The notes under the pieces are model-generated. The model was not told where the DNA came from. It saw only the letters and a list, made by a program, of their open reading frames with translations, and searched no databases. A DNA stretch of 64,000 bases from Methanoregula sp. (lineage in GTDB: Archaea > Halobacteriota > Methanomicrobia > Methanomicrobiales > Methanospirillaceae): NCBI RefSeq assembly GCF_023227875.1, contig NZ_JALOCH010000003.1:186001-250000 (forward strand), given 5' to 3'. Positions 18,793-27,999 of the stretch are shown here, in pieces (the first letter of the stretch is position 1; each line of letters opens with the position of its first letter). The translations under genes were made by a program, and so were the position numbers.

Positions 18793-19881
18793 TCATTCCA
18801 GGTACCCCGCCAGCACATCGTCATAGAGCCGGCGCACGTTCTCATCCGTTACCGGCACTTCCGGGAATCCCCTGAACCCGTCTGCGATCCGGAGGTCGTT
18901 TGCGAGGTCCAGCCGGTGCTGCTCCTGTGCATGGAACCAGCCGTTTTGTTCGTAATAGTCCGCAAGGTACTCCTGCTCCGGCTGTCCCGGTGTCGGGATG
19001 AGCAGGGCACGGTGCTTGTTCAGTTCGGCCAGTTCCATCATGGTGGTGTATCCCGACCGGCAGATGATGCACGTTGCCCGGTTCATCAGGACCTCCTTCT
19101 CTTCCGTTGACGCGTACGACAGGACCCTGCACCGATCAGCGTGCCCCGTCCCCCCGGCAGCCCGTGGGCTTCCGAGGAGAATGGTAACAGACCCCGGGAG
19201 ATCGGCAGCAGCCGGCAGCAGGATCTTCTCCAGTTCGGTCCGCTGGGGTTCCGGCCCGGAGATGATTATCAGGTAATCGAGGTCCTGTCCGACTTCGCGC
19301 CTGCGGGTACTGGTCAGGATACCGGCATAATAGGTACGGGAACGGGTGATGTCCGATTCTCCCCGGGACAGTTTCCCGGCAAGCGAGAGCGGTCCGGGTG
19401 GATTGTCCGGCACGATGATCCGGTTGAATTTTTCATGGAGGTGCCCGTTGAGCCATGCGATTGCAAGTTCCAGCGGCCATGCAATCAGGGGGAGGTGGTA
19501 ATGAAGCTGGTGGGTGATGAAGAGGGAGGGGATCGTGTCGGAGTATACACCGAGCCGGTTGTCGCTGATGATGAGGTCGTACGTGTCTTCCCTGAGGATC
19601 GCGGCAAGGTTCCGGCGTTCCTCTGCAATCCCCTTGAGAAGGAGCGGGGATGACGCAACAAACCGGGCCAGGAAGAAATTGTTCGCGCTGAGCGGGACGG
19701 AATAATCCGGGAAGTCGCGGAAGGTGCATGACGGGAACTCCTGTTCCAGTACGGAGAGGGCATTCCCGTGCCCCGCGATCGTGACGTCATGGCCGCGGGC
19801 AAGGAGCGTCCGGATGACCGGGATGTCCCGGGTGGCATGCCCAAGTCCCCAGTTCAGTGGCGATACCAGTACGTGTCCCAT
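18793..19881 (-). CDS. MurG/GT28-like glycosyltransferase
   Basis: A 362-residue cytosolic enzyme with a two-lobed GT-B layout. The N-terminus LNWGLGHATRDIPVIRTLL contains the Gly-rich acceptor-side loop typical of MurG-like enzymes, and the C-terminal half has the donor-binding pattern (ICRSGYTTMMELAELNK, then PTPGQPEQEYLA). GGGGAG lies 6 nt upstream of the ATG. Methanogens of this group have no murein, so a lipid-linked sugar or surface glycan is a more probable acceptor. The exact donor is unknown. Confidence 0.85.
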   Translation of the reverse strand: MGHVLVSPLNWGLGHATRDIPVIRTLLARGHDVTIAGHGNALSVLEQEFPSCTFRDFPDYSVPLSANNFFLARFVASSPLLLKGIAEERRNLAAILREDTYDLIISDNRLGVYSDTIPSLFITHQLHYHLPLIAWPLELAIAWLNGHLHEKFNRIIVPDNPPGPLSLAGKLSRGESDITRSRTYYAGILTSTRRREVGQDLDYLIIISGPEPQRTELEKILLPAAADLPGSVTILLGSPRAAGGTGHADRCRVLSYASTEEKEVLMNRATCIICRSGYTTMMELAELNKHRALLIPTPGQPEQEYLADYYEQNGWFHAQEQHRLDLANDLRIADGFRGFPEVPVTDENVRRLYDDVLAGYLE

Positions 19882-19969
19882 CCCGTGCTCCCCTTAGTAT
19901 GAAACTATTCTTCGGCAATCGTATTGAATGGTGCTGCCGGAACGGATGCAGGGAAAAAAAGGAATGCCG

Positions 19970-20806
19970 CTATGTCACCACGGCCCGCCGGAACCTCCAC
20001 CATGCGAGCGTGAACATGATGGCGGAGAAGAGCACAAGCCCCAGGAACGAGAGGAGGACCTCCCCCGGGGTGAAGAGATAGTGCTGGCCGAGTGCGTAGA
20101 AATCAGGGCCGATCGCGAAGTACCGGATCCCGTTGATGAGCATCGTCATCGGGTTGTAAGCCGAGATGATCCTGAGGGCCTCCGGGAAGGTGTCGATCGG
20201 GTACAAGGCGTTGCTTGCAAAGAAGATCGGCATGGTCAGGAGCGTCATCACGCCCTGGAGCCCTTCGGGACTCTCCATCGAGATTGCGATCGCGGCGGAC
20301 AGGAAGAGGAAACCGAGAGCGAACATGGCGACAAACGCGAGGACGCCAAGGACGCCGATAACGATTTGCACGGGCGTGTAACCGGCAAAGAACGCAGCGC
20401 CGATCAGGATGCCGAAGGCCATGATGATGATCGCCTGGATGAACGACTTGGTCACGCCGGACATGGCGATGCCGACAATGATATGGTTTCGGTTCACCGG
20501 GCTTGCAAGGATCTCCCGCATCAGCCCCCAGTTCTTGTCGAACAGGATCACGATCCCGGAGAAGAGGCTGGTAAAAAGGGTCGTCATCGCGATGATGCCC
20601 GCGCCCATGAACGTGAGGTACCCGACAGCATACGCCCCCTCGGGCACCGGCATGCCAGCCATCAGCCGGTCGAAGTTGCTCGACATGGCAATGCCGAAGA
20701 ACGCGAGCCAGAGTGCCGGCTGGAGGAGCGATGAGATGAGCAGCGTCTTGAACCGGAAGAACCGGATCATATCGCGCCAGTAGACCGTCAGGAAGCCGTA
20801 CCCCAT
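19970..20806 (-). CDS. ABC-2 type exporter permease (DrrB/NodJ-like)
   Basis: A 278-residue membrane protein with six hydrophobic segments and the ABC-2 layout of DrrB/NodJ-type permeases. ATG 20806 is preceded by GGGAGGGAG and comes 1 nt after the stop of the ATPase gene, so the pair is translationally coupled. It should form the channel of an export pump for a drug, lipid or glycan; the substrate cannot be read from sequence. Confidence 0.9.
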   Translation of the reverse strand: MGYGFLTVYWRDMIRFFRFKTLLISSLLQPALWLAFFGIAMSSNFDRLMAGMPVPEGAYAVGYLTFMGAGIIAMTTLFTSLFSGIVILFDKNWGLMREILASPVNRNHIIVGIAMSGVTKSFIQAIIIMAFGILIGAAFFAGYTPVQIVIGVLGVLAFVAMFALGFLFLSAAIAISMESPEGLQGVMTLLTMPIFFASNALYPIDTFPEALRIISAYNPMTMLINGIRYFAIGPDFYALGQHYLFTPGEVLLSFLGLVLFSAIMFTLAWWRFRRAVVT

Positions 20807-20807
20807 G

Positions 20808-21812
20808 TTATCTCCCTCCCCGGAGGAATATCTGGCGTGCAGGCGCCTGTCCTTCGTCACGGAGTTCGCTGCCCGTATAGAAAACGAACACATCGTCCAT
20901 GGTGGGTTTTTTTAAGTTGATGGTGGAGATCTCGATCCCCGCGTTGCGGAGCGTATCGATGATGCCCGGCAGCACTTTTGTCCCGTCTTCGTTCACCATG
21001 AGGGCGATCCTGTTGCCCTTGGCCGTGATCTCCCGGACCGACGGTACCTGTTCAAGCAGTTTCATCGCGTTCCCGTTATTGTCGGTATCAAGGTAGATCA
21101 GGTCCCGGCCAAGGGTGTTTTTCAGTTCATCCGATGTTCCCGAGATGATGATCTTCCCGTGGTCGATGATGCTGATCCGGTCCGAGAGCTGGTCCGCCTC
21201 GTCCATGTAATGGGTGGTCAGGAAGATGGTCGTGCCTTCGCGGTTCACATTTTTGATGTACTCCCACATCCGCATCCGGGTCTGCGGGTCGAGGCCGATG
21301 GTCGGCTCATCAAGAAAGAGGACTTTAGGCCGGGTCATCAGCCCGCGTGCAATCTCGAGCCGCCGCTTCATGCCGCCGCTCAGTCTCTTGGAGAGTTCGT
21401 TCCGTTTTGCTTCGAGCTGGACGAGTATGAGCAACTCGTCGATCCGTTCCCGGCGCTCCTTCACCGGCATGTCATACAGCCTGCCGTGGAACTCCAATAG
21501 TTCCCAGACCGTCATGTCCCGGTCCAGCGTGATGTCCTGGAAGACGATCCCGATGGATTCCCGGACCTTCTGGGCATCGGTGGTCACGTCATAGCCGGCA
21601 ATCGTCGCTGTTCCTTTCTGGAGCGAGAGGAGCGTGATTAGGATATTGATGGCCGTGCTCTTGCCGGCACCGTTGGGCCCGAGGAACGAGAAGATCTCTC
21701 CTTTTTTCACGGTGAAACTGATCCCGTCAACGGCCCTGAAATCACCGTACAGGTGTTCGAGATTCTCCACGCGGATGATTGTGTCATCGCTGCCGGGACC
21801 CGGTTGTTCCAT
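20808..21812 (-). CDS. ABC-2 type exporter ATPase (DrrA-like)
   Basis: A 334-residue ATPase with Walker A GPNGAGKST, signature LSGGMKRR, Walker B LFLDEPTIGLD, and the H-loop TTHYMDEAD. The C-terminal extension of about 90 residues containing MDDVFVFYTG is the DrrA/CcmA-type regulatory tail. It pairs with the permease immediately downstream. The ATG at 21812 has a weak ribosome site. Confidence 0.94.
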   Translation of the reverse strand: MEQPGPGSDDTIIRVENLEHLYGDFRAVDGISFTVKKGEIFSFLGPNGAGKSTAINILITLLSLQKGTATIAGYDVTTDAQKVRESIGIVFQDITLDRDMTVWELLEFHGRLYDMPVKERRERIDELLILVQLEAKRNELSKRLSGGMKRRLEIARGLMTRPKVLFLDEPTIGLDPQTRMRMWEYIKNVNREGTTIFLTTHYMDEADQLSDRISIIDHGKIIISGTSDELKNTLGRDLIYLDTDNNGNAMKLLEQVPSVREITAKGNRIALMVNEDGTKVLPGIIDTLRNAGIEISTINLKKPTMDDVFVFYTGSELRDEGQAPARQIFLRGGR

Positions 21813-21942
21813 ACCGGAGATATTCCGGGTAGTAATACATGAAACCAGTGATCGTACCCTGCATGAGCCCCTCCCTTCGCGCCATGAAGAGCGGCGCTAT
21901 CATTATTGGTTCACCCGGCCAACGTCACGATCGGGACCCTTT

Positions 21943-22266
21943 ATGTTTTCCCGTCACACTGAAACCGGTTACCGCGAATCACTGCCCGGCATCACGCAGA
22001 AGACCCTTGTCTCCGGGAAGAACACCCTGATGGCCGAGTTCCGGCTGGACAGGGGAACCGAGCTCCCGCGGCATGCCCATCCCCACGAGCAGACAGGGTA
22101 TCTCGTCTCGGGACACATGACCCTCCGGATCCAGCATGAGGAATCGGAGATCCGGCCGGGCGACAGCTGGAATATCCCCGGGAATGTCGGGCATTCGGCA
22201 ATAATCCATGAAGATTCGGTGGCAATCGAGGTTTTTTACCCGGTCAGGGAAGAATACCTGCTGTAA
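21943..22266 (+). CDS. Small cupin-domain protein
   Basis: A 107-residue single cupin barrel. Metal-ligand motifs are visible: motif 1 LPRHAHPHEQTGYLVSG (His, His, His, Glu/Gln) and motif 2 PGDSWNIPGNVGHSA (His). The ATG at 21943 begins the conserved part; the frame is open upstream but that part overlaps the divergent ABC gene. Small cupins of this type often act as metal-dependent enzymes or ligand sensors; the substrate is unknown. Confidence 0.8.
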   Translation: MFSRHTETGYRESLPGITQKTLVSGKNTLMAEFRLDRGTELPRHAHPHEQTGYLVSGHMTLRIQHEESEIRPGDSWNIPGNVGHSAIIHEDSVAIEVFYPVREEYLL

Positions 22267-22281
22267 ACACCAAAAAAGAAT

Positions 22282-22962
22282 TTACTCCTCATTCTTCTTC
22301 CGGCCGGTCATGAGGAAGACGGTAAATGGCCGTACCTCCCCGGAGGGGGACTCCTTGTCCACGATGGCGGCGGTCCGGTTGCGGATCTGCGTGAACCCCG
22401 CGGCTTCGAAATATTTCTTCATGGTGCAGCGGTCGAACCCGTTATGGAATACACCCTCCGGTGTGTCGTGGAACTTTCCGTTGTCGCTGTCAAGGTCAGC
22501 GATGGCGAGAGCGCCGGAAGGTTTCAGGACCTGTGCAAGGATCTCAAGGACGCGGCGCACGTCCCGGATGTGGTGGAGGGTCATGCTGCTGACTACGAGA
22601 TTATAGTGCCCTTCCGGCACCATGCCCTGTTCCAGGTCAATGTTCCGGACCGTTACATTCGTGAGCCCCTGCGTCCTGATCTTCTCTTCAAGCACGGTGA
22701 GCATGCCCTGCGAGCTGTCGATGCCCGTGATGCTCCTGACGAGCGGCTGGATCTGAAGGGTGAGGAGGCCTGTACCGCACCCGAAGTCCAGCACGTCCAT
22801 CTCCGGTGAAAGCCCGATGGTCTCGCAGATCGCCCGGGAAACGTCGTTTGCCAGTTTCAGCCGGCGCGTTTTGTCATCCCATGTTGCAGCTGCAGTGTCG
22901 AAGTTGCGCTTCTCCCCGTTCACTGCGTTCACGGAGTCGAAGTTACGCTTTTCACTGGTCAT
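22282..22962 (-). CDS. Class I SAM-dependent methyltransferase with N-terminal repeat
   Basis: A 226-residue protein with the SAM-binding motif I VLDFGCGTGLLT, the acidic residue of motif II (GIDSSQGM) and an LHHIRD motif. This is the Methyltransf_11/UbiE-like pattern. The N-terminus carries a short direct repeat: EKRNFDSVNAVNG is followed by EKRNFDTAAATWD, also visible as a copied DNA segment near 22897-22960. The ATG at 22962 is preferred over 22971. The product convergently faces the cupin gene. The substrate is unknown. Confidence 0.85.
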   Translation of the reverse strand: MTSEKRNFDSVNAVNGEKRNFDTAAATWDDKTRRLKLANDVSRAICETIGLSPEMDVLDFGCGTGLLTLQIQPLVRSITGIDSSQGMLTVLEEKIRTQGLTNVTVRNIDLEQGMVPEGHYNLVVSSMTLHHIRDVRRVLEILAQVLKPSGALAIADLDSDNGKFHDTPEGVFHNGFDRCTMKKYFEAAGFTQIRNRTAAIVDKESPSGEVRPFTVFLMTGRKKNEE

Positions 22963-23295
22963 CAGAGTCACCTGAGTGTATGCCGGAGTGGGTGAAAAAT
23001 CAAATGGATCTCAACGATCTGCTGAAATCCATAGAAGATGCCCATAACTCAACTCTCTCAGTGTGATGAACGCCGCCGCCCCCGGAGGGGCGCCCCCGCG
23101 GCGGTTCAAGAACTAATTAGAAATGAGAACACTCACTACCCCGCCGTGATTCGAAGAATCTGAAGGTTCTTCTCAATTTCGGGATTCTGATAAACCCCCC
23201 AATCCCCGCGAGGGGCCCTGAGGCGGGGAGCCATCGTAAATTCAAATATTTTTCCATTTTCTGTTTACATCGTAAACTCGATCGTTATACTGGTT
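22963..23295. other. Gene-free region holding GC-rich hairpins and a shared structured element
   Basis: 333 nt without a supportable gene. It has GC-rich inverted repeats near 23068-23104 and an element (23139-23232) that recurs near 58.7 kb. The rest is AT-rich next to the downstream methyltransferase end. Confidence 0.5.
23139..23232. repeat. Copy 1 of a repeated stem-forming intergenic element
   Basis: Starts with CCCCGCCGTGA (23139-23149) and ends with a 22-base block (23211-23232) identical to 58752-58773. The two ends contain complementary CCCCGCC and GGCGGGG arms, so the element can fold as a stem closing a loop of roughly 75 nt. The second copy has the same arms with a much shorter loop. 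Confidence 0.6.
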
Positions 23296-24051
23296 TCAAA
23301 TTTTTCGAATATTTTCGTTTATCCCGATTAACCCAATCATCCCGTTCTCCGGCCCTATAAATTCAATCCTGAACCCGGCCTGCTCCATCATCTCCCTCAC
23401 CAATGCCGGCGCCAGCCGGAGTTTTGCATATTCACTTGCTGACCGTTTCCATTTTCCCGACAGTTGGGAATAGATAATATCCGTCACTCGGACATGTTCC
23501 CGCAGGTATTCGAGCCGGCAGAGGAAGATCCGTTTGCCATCCTTCCGCACAGGGACAATCACCACGGATCCGTCCGGTTCTCCGGAATAATCCCGGAACG
23601 ACAGGATGAGTTTTCCTCCCGGCATAAGTTCCACGTGACACTGCCGGATCAACCTGCAAACAGAATCAAGGTCCGGCAGGTGCGTAAGCGTATCCCCCAT
23701 GCAGGTGATAAGTTCCGGCCTGCGTCCCGTCCAGATCGGAAAGTCAAGTAAATCTCCGGCAATCATTTCTATGCCCGGACCCGGTATCCGGCCCCGGAGC
23801 TCGTCCAGCAGCGGCTGGCAGATGTCCACGGCAGTGACGTGGAAGCCGGTTTCCGCAAGGGGGATGGACGCAAAGCCGCACCCCGCACCGAGATCAATTG
23901 CCGTCCCGCTGAATATGGGCAGGATGCGATGTGCAGAAAAAAACTGCCGGCTCCGGACCGTGTTTGCGTCAAATCCCCCGGCCATCCAGAGGTAATGCCC
24001 GGCAAGGAACCGGTCATAATGGGCCTTTGCTTCAGGGACGGGGGGCGGCAT
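23296..24051 (-). CDS. Class I SAM-dependent methyltransferase
   Basis: A 251-residue protein with motif I IDLGAGCGFASIPLA, motif II VTAVDIC, and a methyltransferase-type ITCMGDTLTHLPDL segment. The N-terminus (AHYDRFLAGHYLWMAGG) and C-terminus (GFRIEFIGPENGMIGLIG) are typical of a methanogen group of small-molecule methyltransferases. The substrate is unknown. It is divergent from pth2. Confidence 0.8.
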   Translation of the reverse strand: MPPPVPEAKAHYDRFLAGHYLWMAGGFDANTVRSRQFFSAHRILPIFSGTAIDLGAGCGFASIPLAETGFHVTAVDICQPLLDELRGRIPGPGIEMIAGDLLDFPIWTGRRPELITCMGDTLTHLPDLDSVCRLIRQCHVELMPGGKLILSFRDYSGEPDGSVVIVPVRKDGKRIFLCRLEYLREHVRVTDIIYSQLSGKWKRSASEYAKLRLAPALVREMMEQAGFRIEFIGPENGMIGLIGINENIRKI

Positions 24052-24113
24052 TGTTATGGATCGTTTGCCTTCCTGCTATACTTATTTGACGTGCGGCAAC
24101 CAAGTATACGCCA

Positions 24114-24476
24114 ATGGTTCCCGAGCCCGAATTCCGGTACAAGCAGTGCCTTATCATACGAAACGATGTCAAGATGAGCTGCGGCAAGCGGTGCGCACAG
24201 GCCGGGCACGCCGCGATCGGCGCCTTCAATGGTGCGGACAAGTCCCTGCAGAAGGCATGGCTCACCGAGGGGCAGAAGAAGGTCGTCCTCAAGGCAAACG
24301 ACGAGCGGACGCTGTTTGAACTCAAAGTCCTTGCCGAACGGAACGGCATCTCCACGTCCCTGATCCAGGACGCCGGCATGACCGAGATCCCGCCGGGCAC
24401 GATCACCGCACTCGGCCTTGGCCCGGCAAAGAGCGAGGACCTCGACAAGATCACCGGCTCGCTCACCCTCTTATGA
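24114..24476 (+). CDS. pth2: Archaeal/eukaryotic-type peptidyl-tRNA hydrolase Pth2
   Basis: A 120-residue enzyme matching the full length of Pth2. Characteristic elements are KMSCGKRCAQAGHAA near the N-terminus and IQDAGMTEIPPGTITALGLGP near the C-terminus. It frees tRNA from stalled peptidyl-tRNA. The stop overlaps the truD start by 4 nt, so the two are cotranscribed. Confidence 0.97.
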   Translation: MVPEPEFRYKQCLIIRNDVKMSCGKRCAQAGHAAIGAFNGADKSLQKAWLTEGQKKVVLKANDERTLFELKVLAERNGISTSLIQDAGMTEIPPGTITALGLGPAKSEDLDKITGSLTLL

Positions 24477-25747
24477 AACAGAGCACCTACCCGCTTGAAT
24501 GCGACCTCGGCATGCGGTACTATGCGAGCGATGCCGAAGGGATCGGTGGCAGGCTCCGGGCGGCTCCCGAGGATTTTATTGTCGAGGAGATCCCTCCTGA
24601 AGGCAAGGGAGGGACAACCGGCCCGTACCTCATCTGCACCCTGGAAAAGACCAACTGGGAACTCCAGCACGCGGTAAAAGAGATCGCAAAACGGCTCGGC
24701 ATCAGCCACCGGCGCATCGGCTGGGCCGGCACCAAGGACCGGAACGCGATCACGAAGCAGTGGATCTCGATCTACGATGTCACCGCGGAACAGGTGGCCG
24801 CTGTCCGTTTAAAGGACATTGTCCTTGAGCCGGTGCGGAACGCGAACGAAGCCCTGTCCCTTGGCGACCTGCTGGGAAACCGGTTCGACCTTGTCATACG
24901 GGACACTGAAGAGACGGACTTCGTGACGCGGGTGGATGCGATCACAAAGACCGTTCGGGAAGGCGTGCCGAACTATTTCGGCCTCCAGCGTTTCGGCGCG
25001 ATCCGCCCGGTCACCCACACGGTCGGGGAATGGATCCTCCGGGACAATTACGAACAGGCCGTCCTCACCTACATCGGGCTCCCGTTCCCTTCGGAAAATG
25101 AGAATACGGCGGCAACCCGCAGGGCGTTCCTCGAAAGTCGCGACCCGGCACCGGCGCTCCGGGACTTCCCGGTCCAGATGAACTACGAGCGGGCGATGCT
25201 GCAGTACCTCCACAACCACCCGGGCGACTACGCGGGAGCCCTCCGCGAACTGCCGCCCAAGCTCCTCTCCATGTTCATATCCGCGTTCCAGTCATGGCTC
25301 TTCAACTGCGCCCTGAGCCAGCGGTTCGATGACGGCCACCAGCTCACCGTGCCCGTCCCGGGCGACCACCTGGTCTTTCTTAACGGGCGGACCGATACGG
25401 TGACAGCGGCAAATGTGACCGCCGCGGCCATGCACATAACGCGGGGCCGGTGCAGCATCGCGTTCTTCATGCCCGGAAAAGAGAAAGCCGGCGGGGCGGG
25501 TCCGGCCGAACCGGTGATGGATGCCCTTCTTGCGGAGCGTGGGATCACCCCGGACGACTTTTACCGGGCCTCACGGTTTGTCGGGACAAAATTCGAGGGA
25601 GCGTTCCGCCCGATCTCGCTCAGGGCAGAACTGGAATCAACCGTTGCAGAAACCAGTGTGCGGCTGAAATTTACCCTGCCGCCCGGCCACTACGCGACAA
25701 CCGTGTGCCGCGAATTCATGAAGGCAGACCCGGTCAGGATGATCTAG
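24473..25747 (+). CDS. truD: tRNA pseudouridine(13) synthase TruD
   Basis: A 424-residue protein. The TruD signature GWAGTKDRNAITKQ places the catalytic Asp at residue 89, and NYFGLQRFG follows. Archaeal TruD modifies U13 of tRNA. The start overlaps the pth2 stop (ATGA). The 3' end overlaps the convergent sppA gene by 14 nt. Confidence 0.96.
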   Translation: MKQSTYPLECDLGMRYYASDAEGIGGRLRAAPEDFIVEEIPPEGKGGTTGPYLICTLEKTNWELQHAVKEIAKRLGISHRRIGWAGTKDRNAITKQWISIYDVTAEQVAAVRLKDIVLEPVRNANEALSLGDLLGNRFDLVIRDTEETDFVTRVDAITKTVREGVPNYFGLQRFGAIRPVTHTVGEWILRDNYEQAVLTYIGLPFPSENENTAATRRAFLESRDPAPALRDFPVQMNYERAMLQYLHNHPGDYAGALRELPPKLLSMFISAFQSWLFNCALSQRFDDGHQLTVPVPGDHLVFLNGRTDTVTAANVTAAAMHITRGRCSIAFFMPGKEKAGGAGPAEPVMDALLAERGITPDDFYRASRFVGTKFEGAFRPISLRAELESTVAETSVRLKFTLPPGHYATTVCREFMKADPVRMI

Positions 25748-26537
25748 ACCGGGACGCTGCAAGCTCTTTTGCGCCTTCAATCGCGTTGTTGAGGTTCCCG
25801 AGTTCGTCAACGATATTCATCGTGAGTGCATCGGCGCCACGGATCACCCTGCCGTCCTCGATATCCGAGCGCGAGATCGCCCGCTGGGTGGTCACGTCCG
25901 TGATGAAATTCTCGAAACTGTCCTTTACGATCTTCTCCGCATACGCCGTCTCTTCGTCGGTCAGCGGGCGGGAGGTAGAGCCCATGTCTTTCTTGCTGCC
26001 GGACTTCACCACGCTGATATTATACCCCTCGCTTTTCATCCAGCCGCTGATGTCGGAGAACTGCCAGATGACCCCGACACCGGCCGTGAACGTATCCGGG
26101 TTCGCATAGATCCTGTCGGCATGGGCGCTCACGTAATACGCTGCCGATGTGGCGATGTCCCCCATCGAGACGACAACCGGTTTTTTTGTCTTTGCGTATT
26201 CGAGGTCGCCGATAATTTCCTGTGCCGCGGCCGGGGTGCCGCCGGGGCTGTCCACCCTGATCACGATCGCTTCTACCAGCGGGTCATCAGCGGCATCGCG
26301 CAACTGTTTCCCGATTACTTCGCTGCCGATTGTCTCGCCGTCCGAGACATCCCCCGTCTGCATCGCCCCTTCCATACGGATGACGGTCACTCCCTGGGTG
26401 TCCGAGTGGGTCATGTAATACGTGGCGAGCATCAGCCCGGCAACGAGGAGCAGCCCGGCAGCAATTCCCAGGGCGAGTTTCAGCGTTGAATGCGGTTTTT
26501 TACCGGCAGTTGTGGTCTGTTCTTCGAAAATGTCCAT
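25734..26537 (-). CDS. sppA: Signal peptide peptidase SppA
   Basis: A 267-residue membrane-anchored serine protease. One N-terminal membrane helix (about residues 19-41) is followed by the SppA domain with IVIRVDSPGGTP, the nucleophile Ser131 in GDIATSAAYY and the general-base Lys in SGSKKDMGS (182/183). The short single-domain archaeal/bacillus-type form is expected to work as a multimer. GAGG precedes the ATG. It degrades leftover signal peptides. Confidence 0.95.
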   Translation of the reverse strand: MDIFEEQTTTAGKKPHSTLKLALGIAAGLLLVAGLMLATYYMTHSDTQGVTVIRMEGAMQTGDVSDGETIGSEVIGKQLRDAADDPLVEAIVIRVDSPGGTPAAAQEIIGDLEYAKTKKPVVVSMGDIATSAAYYVSAHADRIYANPDTFTAGVGVIWQFSDISGWMKSEGYNISVVKSGSKKDMGSTSRPLTDEETAYAEKIVKDSFENFITDVTTQRAISRSDIEDGRVIRGADALTMNIVDELGNLNNAIEGAKELAASRSRSS

Positions 26538-26543
26538 TGTTCC

Positions 26544-27227
26544 TCACTGAGTGTAGAGCACATCGAATTCCGAGACAAGATTGCTCCCGCACATATAGTA
26601 TTTTTTCAGGTTGAGCCGGATCATCTCGTTCTCGTTATCGATGTGCATGCCGCCGACAAGGGACGGGGTGTCGGACCCGCCGACAATGAAGGGGAGGTGG
26701 ATGAGACGGATCTCGTCCACGAGCCGGTCGTGCAGCATGTGCCAGTTCAGGGTCGGCCCGCCTTCGATCATGAGCTTCTTCACGCCGAATTTTTCCCGGA
26801 GAATCTTCATGAGCAGCGGGAGTTCGACATGGTTTTTCCCGGCAACGATCACGTGGGCGCCTTTCTTTTTGATCGCCTCGACCCGGTCTTTGGGAGCGGC
26901 TTCCGAAACAGCGATGGCCGTTGGGGCGTCGGGGCCCAGCACATTTGCATCGAGCGGGAGATCGGCCATACTGCACGGGATCACCCGGAGCGGGCTCTTT
27001 CCCTCGATGTACCTGACCGTGAGGTACGAGTTGTCGATCCGGATCGTATTGGCCCCGACCATGATCGCATCGTATTCTGCCCGCGTCTCGTGGAGCAGGA
27101 TCTCGGTCTCGTGCGCCATGTATTTCATCAGGATCTTTGAGGATGCCCCTTTCTTGAGCGTAAGTTTGCCATCCGCCGTGATCTCCGACATCATGAGCAC
27201 GTGCGGACGGTCTGAAGTAGTGGTCAT
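26544..27227 (-). CDS. 2,5-diamino-6-ribosylamino-pyrimidinone 5'-phosphate reductase
   Basis: A 227-residue RibD-C/dihydrofolate-reductase-fold protein matching the archaeal reductase (arfC/RIB7) of riboflavin and F420 precursor synthesis. Landmarks are MMSEITADGKLTLKKG, the DAIMVGANTIRIDNSYLTVR-type substrate segment, and LMIEGGPTLNW. ATG 27227 has GAGG 5-6 nt upstream; the open extension to 27308 is not conserved in character. Its stop is 6 nt upstream of sppA, so the two form an operon. Confidence 0.92.
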   Translation of the reverse strand: MTTTSDRPHVLMMSEITADGKLTLKKGASSKILMKYMAHETEILLHETRAEYDAIMVGANTIRIDNSYLTVRYIEGKSPLRVIPCSMADLPLDANVLGPDAPTAIAVSEAAPKDRVEAIKKKGAHVIVAGKNHVELPLLMKILREKFGVKKLMIEGGPTLNWHMLHDRLVDEIRLIHLPFIVGGSDTPSLVGGMHIDNENEMIRLNLKKYYMCGSNLVSEFDVLYTQ

Positions 27228-27366
27228 GTGAGCCTCTTTTCTCCGGAATAATAGGGTGGCAAATATAAATAACGTGGCGATAGCGGCGGACCAAAACCCC
27301 TCCAGCATGGCAGATCAACGCCGGATGAGCAACTATTAATTGTTGATCTGCGCATGAATTTAAGTT

Positions 27367-27999
27367 ATGAATATTACTGCACTCCGGCCAAGGTTCATCG
27401 GGTATCTTGAGCCGGTGGCAGATGTCTTTGTCCGGCTCCGGATCACGCCCAACCAGATCTCGCTGCTCTCGCTCGCTGCCGGTATCGTCTGCGCGGTCCT
27501 TTTCTTCCAGCGCCAGTTCCTGCCAGGTGCGTTCTTCCTCCTCCTCTCCGCGGTGTTCGACCTCATTGACGGGAGTGTTGCACGGAAGACCGGCGCCCAC
27601 ACCAACTTCGGTGCGGTCTTTGACTGGATCGTGGACAAGTATGTCGATGCGCTGGTCATTCTCGGCATCGGCCTCTCCGGGATCCAGATCGTCAGCCAGT
27701 TTTATCCCGTTCCCCCGGTGGCAGATTTTTGTATTGTCGCGCTCGCCATCATCGGCTCGCTGATGAACACGTTTATCAAACCGGTCGTCTACGCGGAGAT
27801 CGGGTACCGGGAAAAAGTCGAAGGAAAGATCGACGACCCCCTCGAGGGGGTCGGGTTCTTCGGCCGGCCGGAGACGTTTGTTGTTTTAATTACCGGCGGA
27901 GTATTCGGGATTATCTGGGCAGCGGTGATCATTATTGCCGTCTGCACGAACCTTTCTGCGCTGCAGCGGATTATCTACCTTTACCGAACGCTTTCCTGA
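27367..27999 (+). CDS. Archaetidylinositol phosphate synthase (CDP-alcohol phosphatidyltransferase)
   Basis: A 210-residue membrane enzyme with about six spans. The CDP-alcohol motif D-x2-DG-x2-AR ... G-x3-D-x3-D is complete (DLIDGSVARKTG then FGAVFDWIVDKYVD). The RRxRITPNQISLLSL-like N-terminus (PRFIGYLEPVADVFVRLRI) fits the archaetidylinositol phosphate branch that makes inositol ether lipids. No ribosome site is clear. It converges on artA with a 29 nt overlap. Confidence 0.88.
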   Translation: MNITALRPRFIGYLEPVADVFVRLRITPNQISLLSLAAGIVCAVLFFQRQFLPGAFFLLLSAVFDLIDGSVARKTGAHTNFGAVFDWIVDKYVDALVILGIGLSGIQIVSQFYPVPPVADFCIVALAIIGSLMNTFIKPVVYAEIGYREKVEGKIDDPLEGVGFFGRPETFVVLITGGVFGIIWAAVIIIAVCTNLSALQRIIYLYRTLS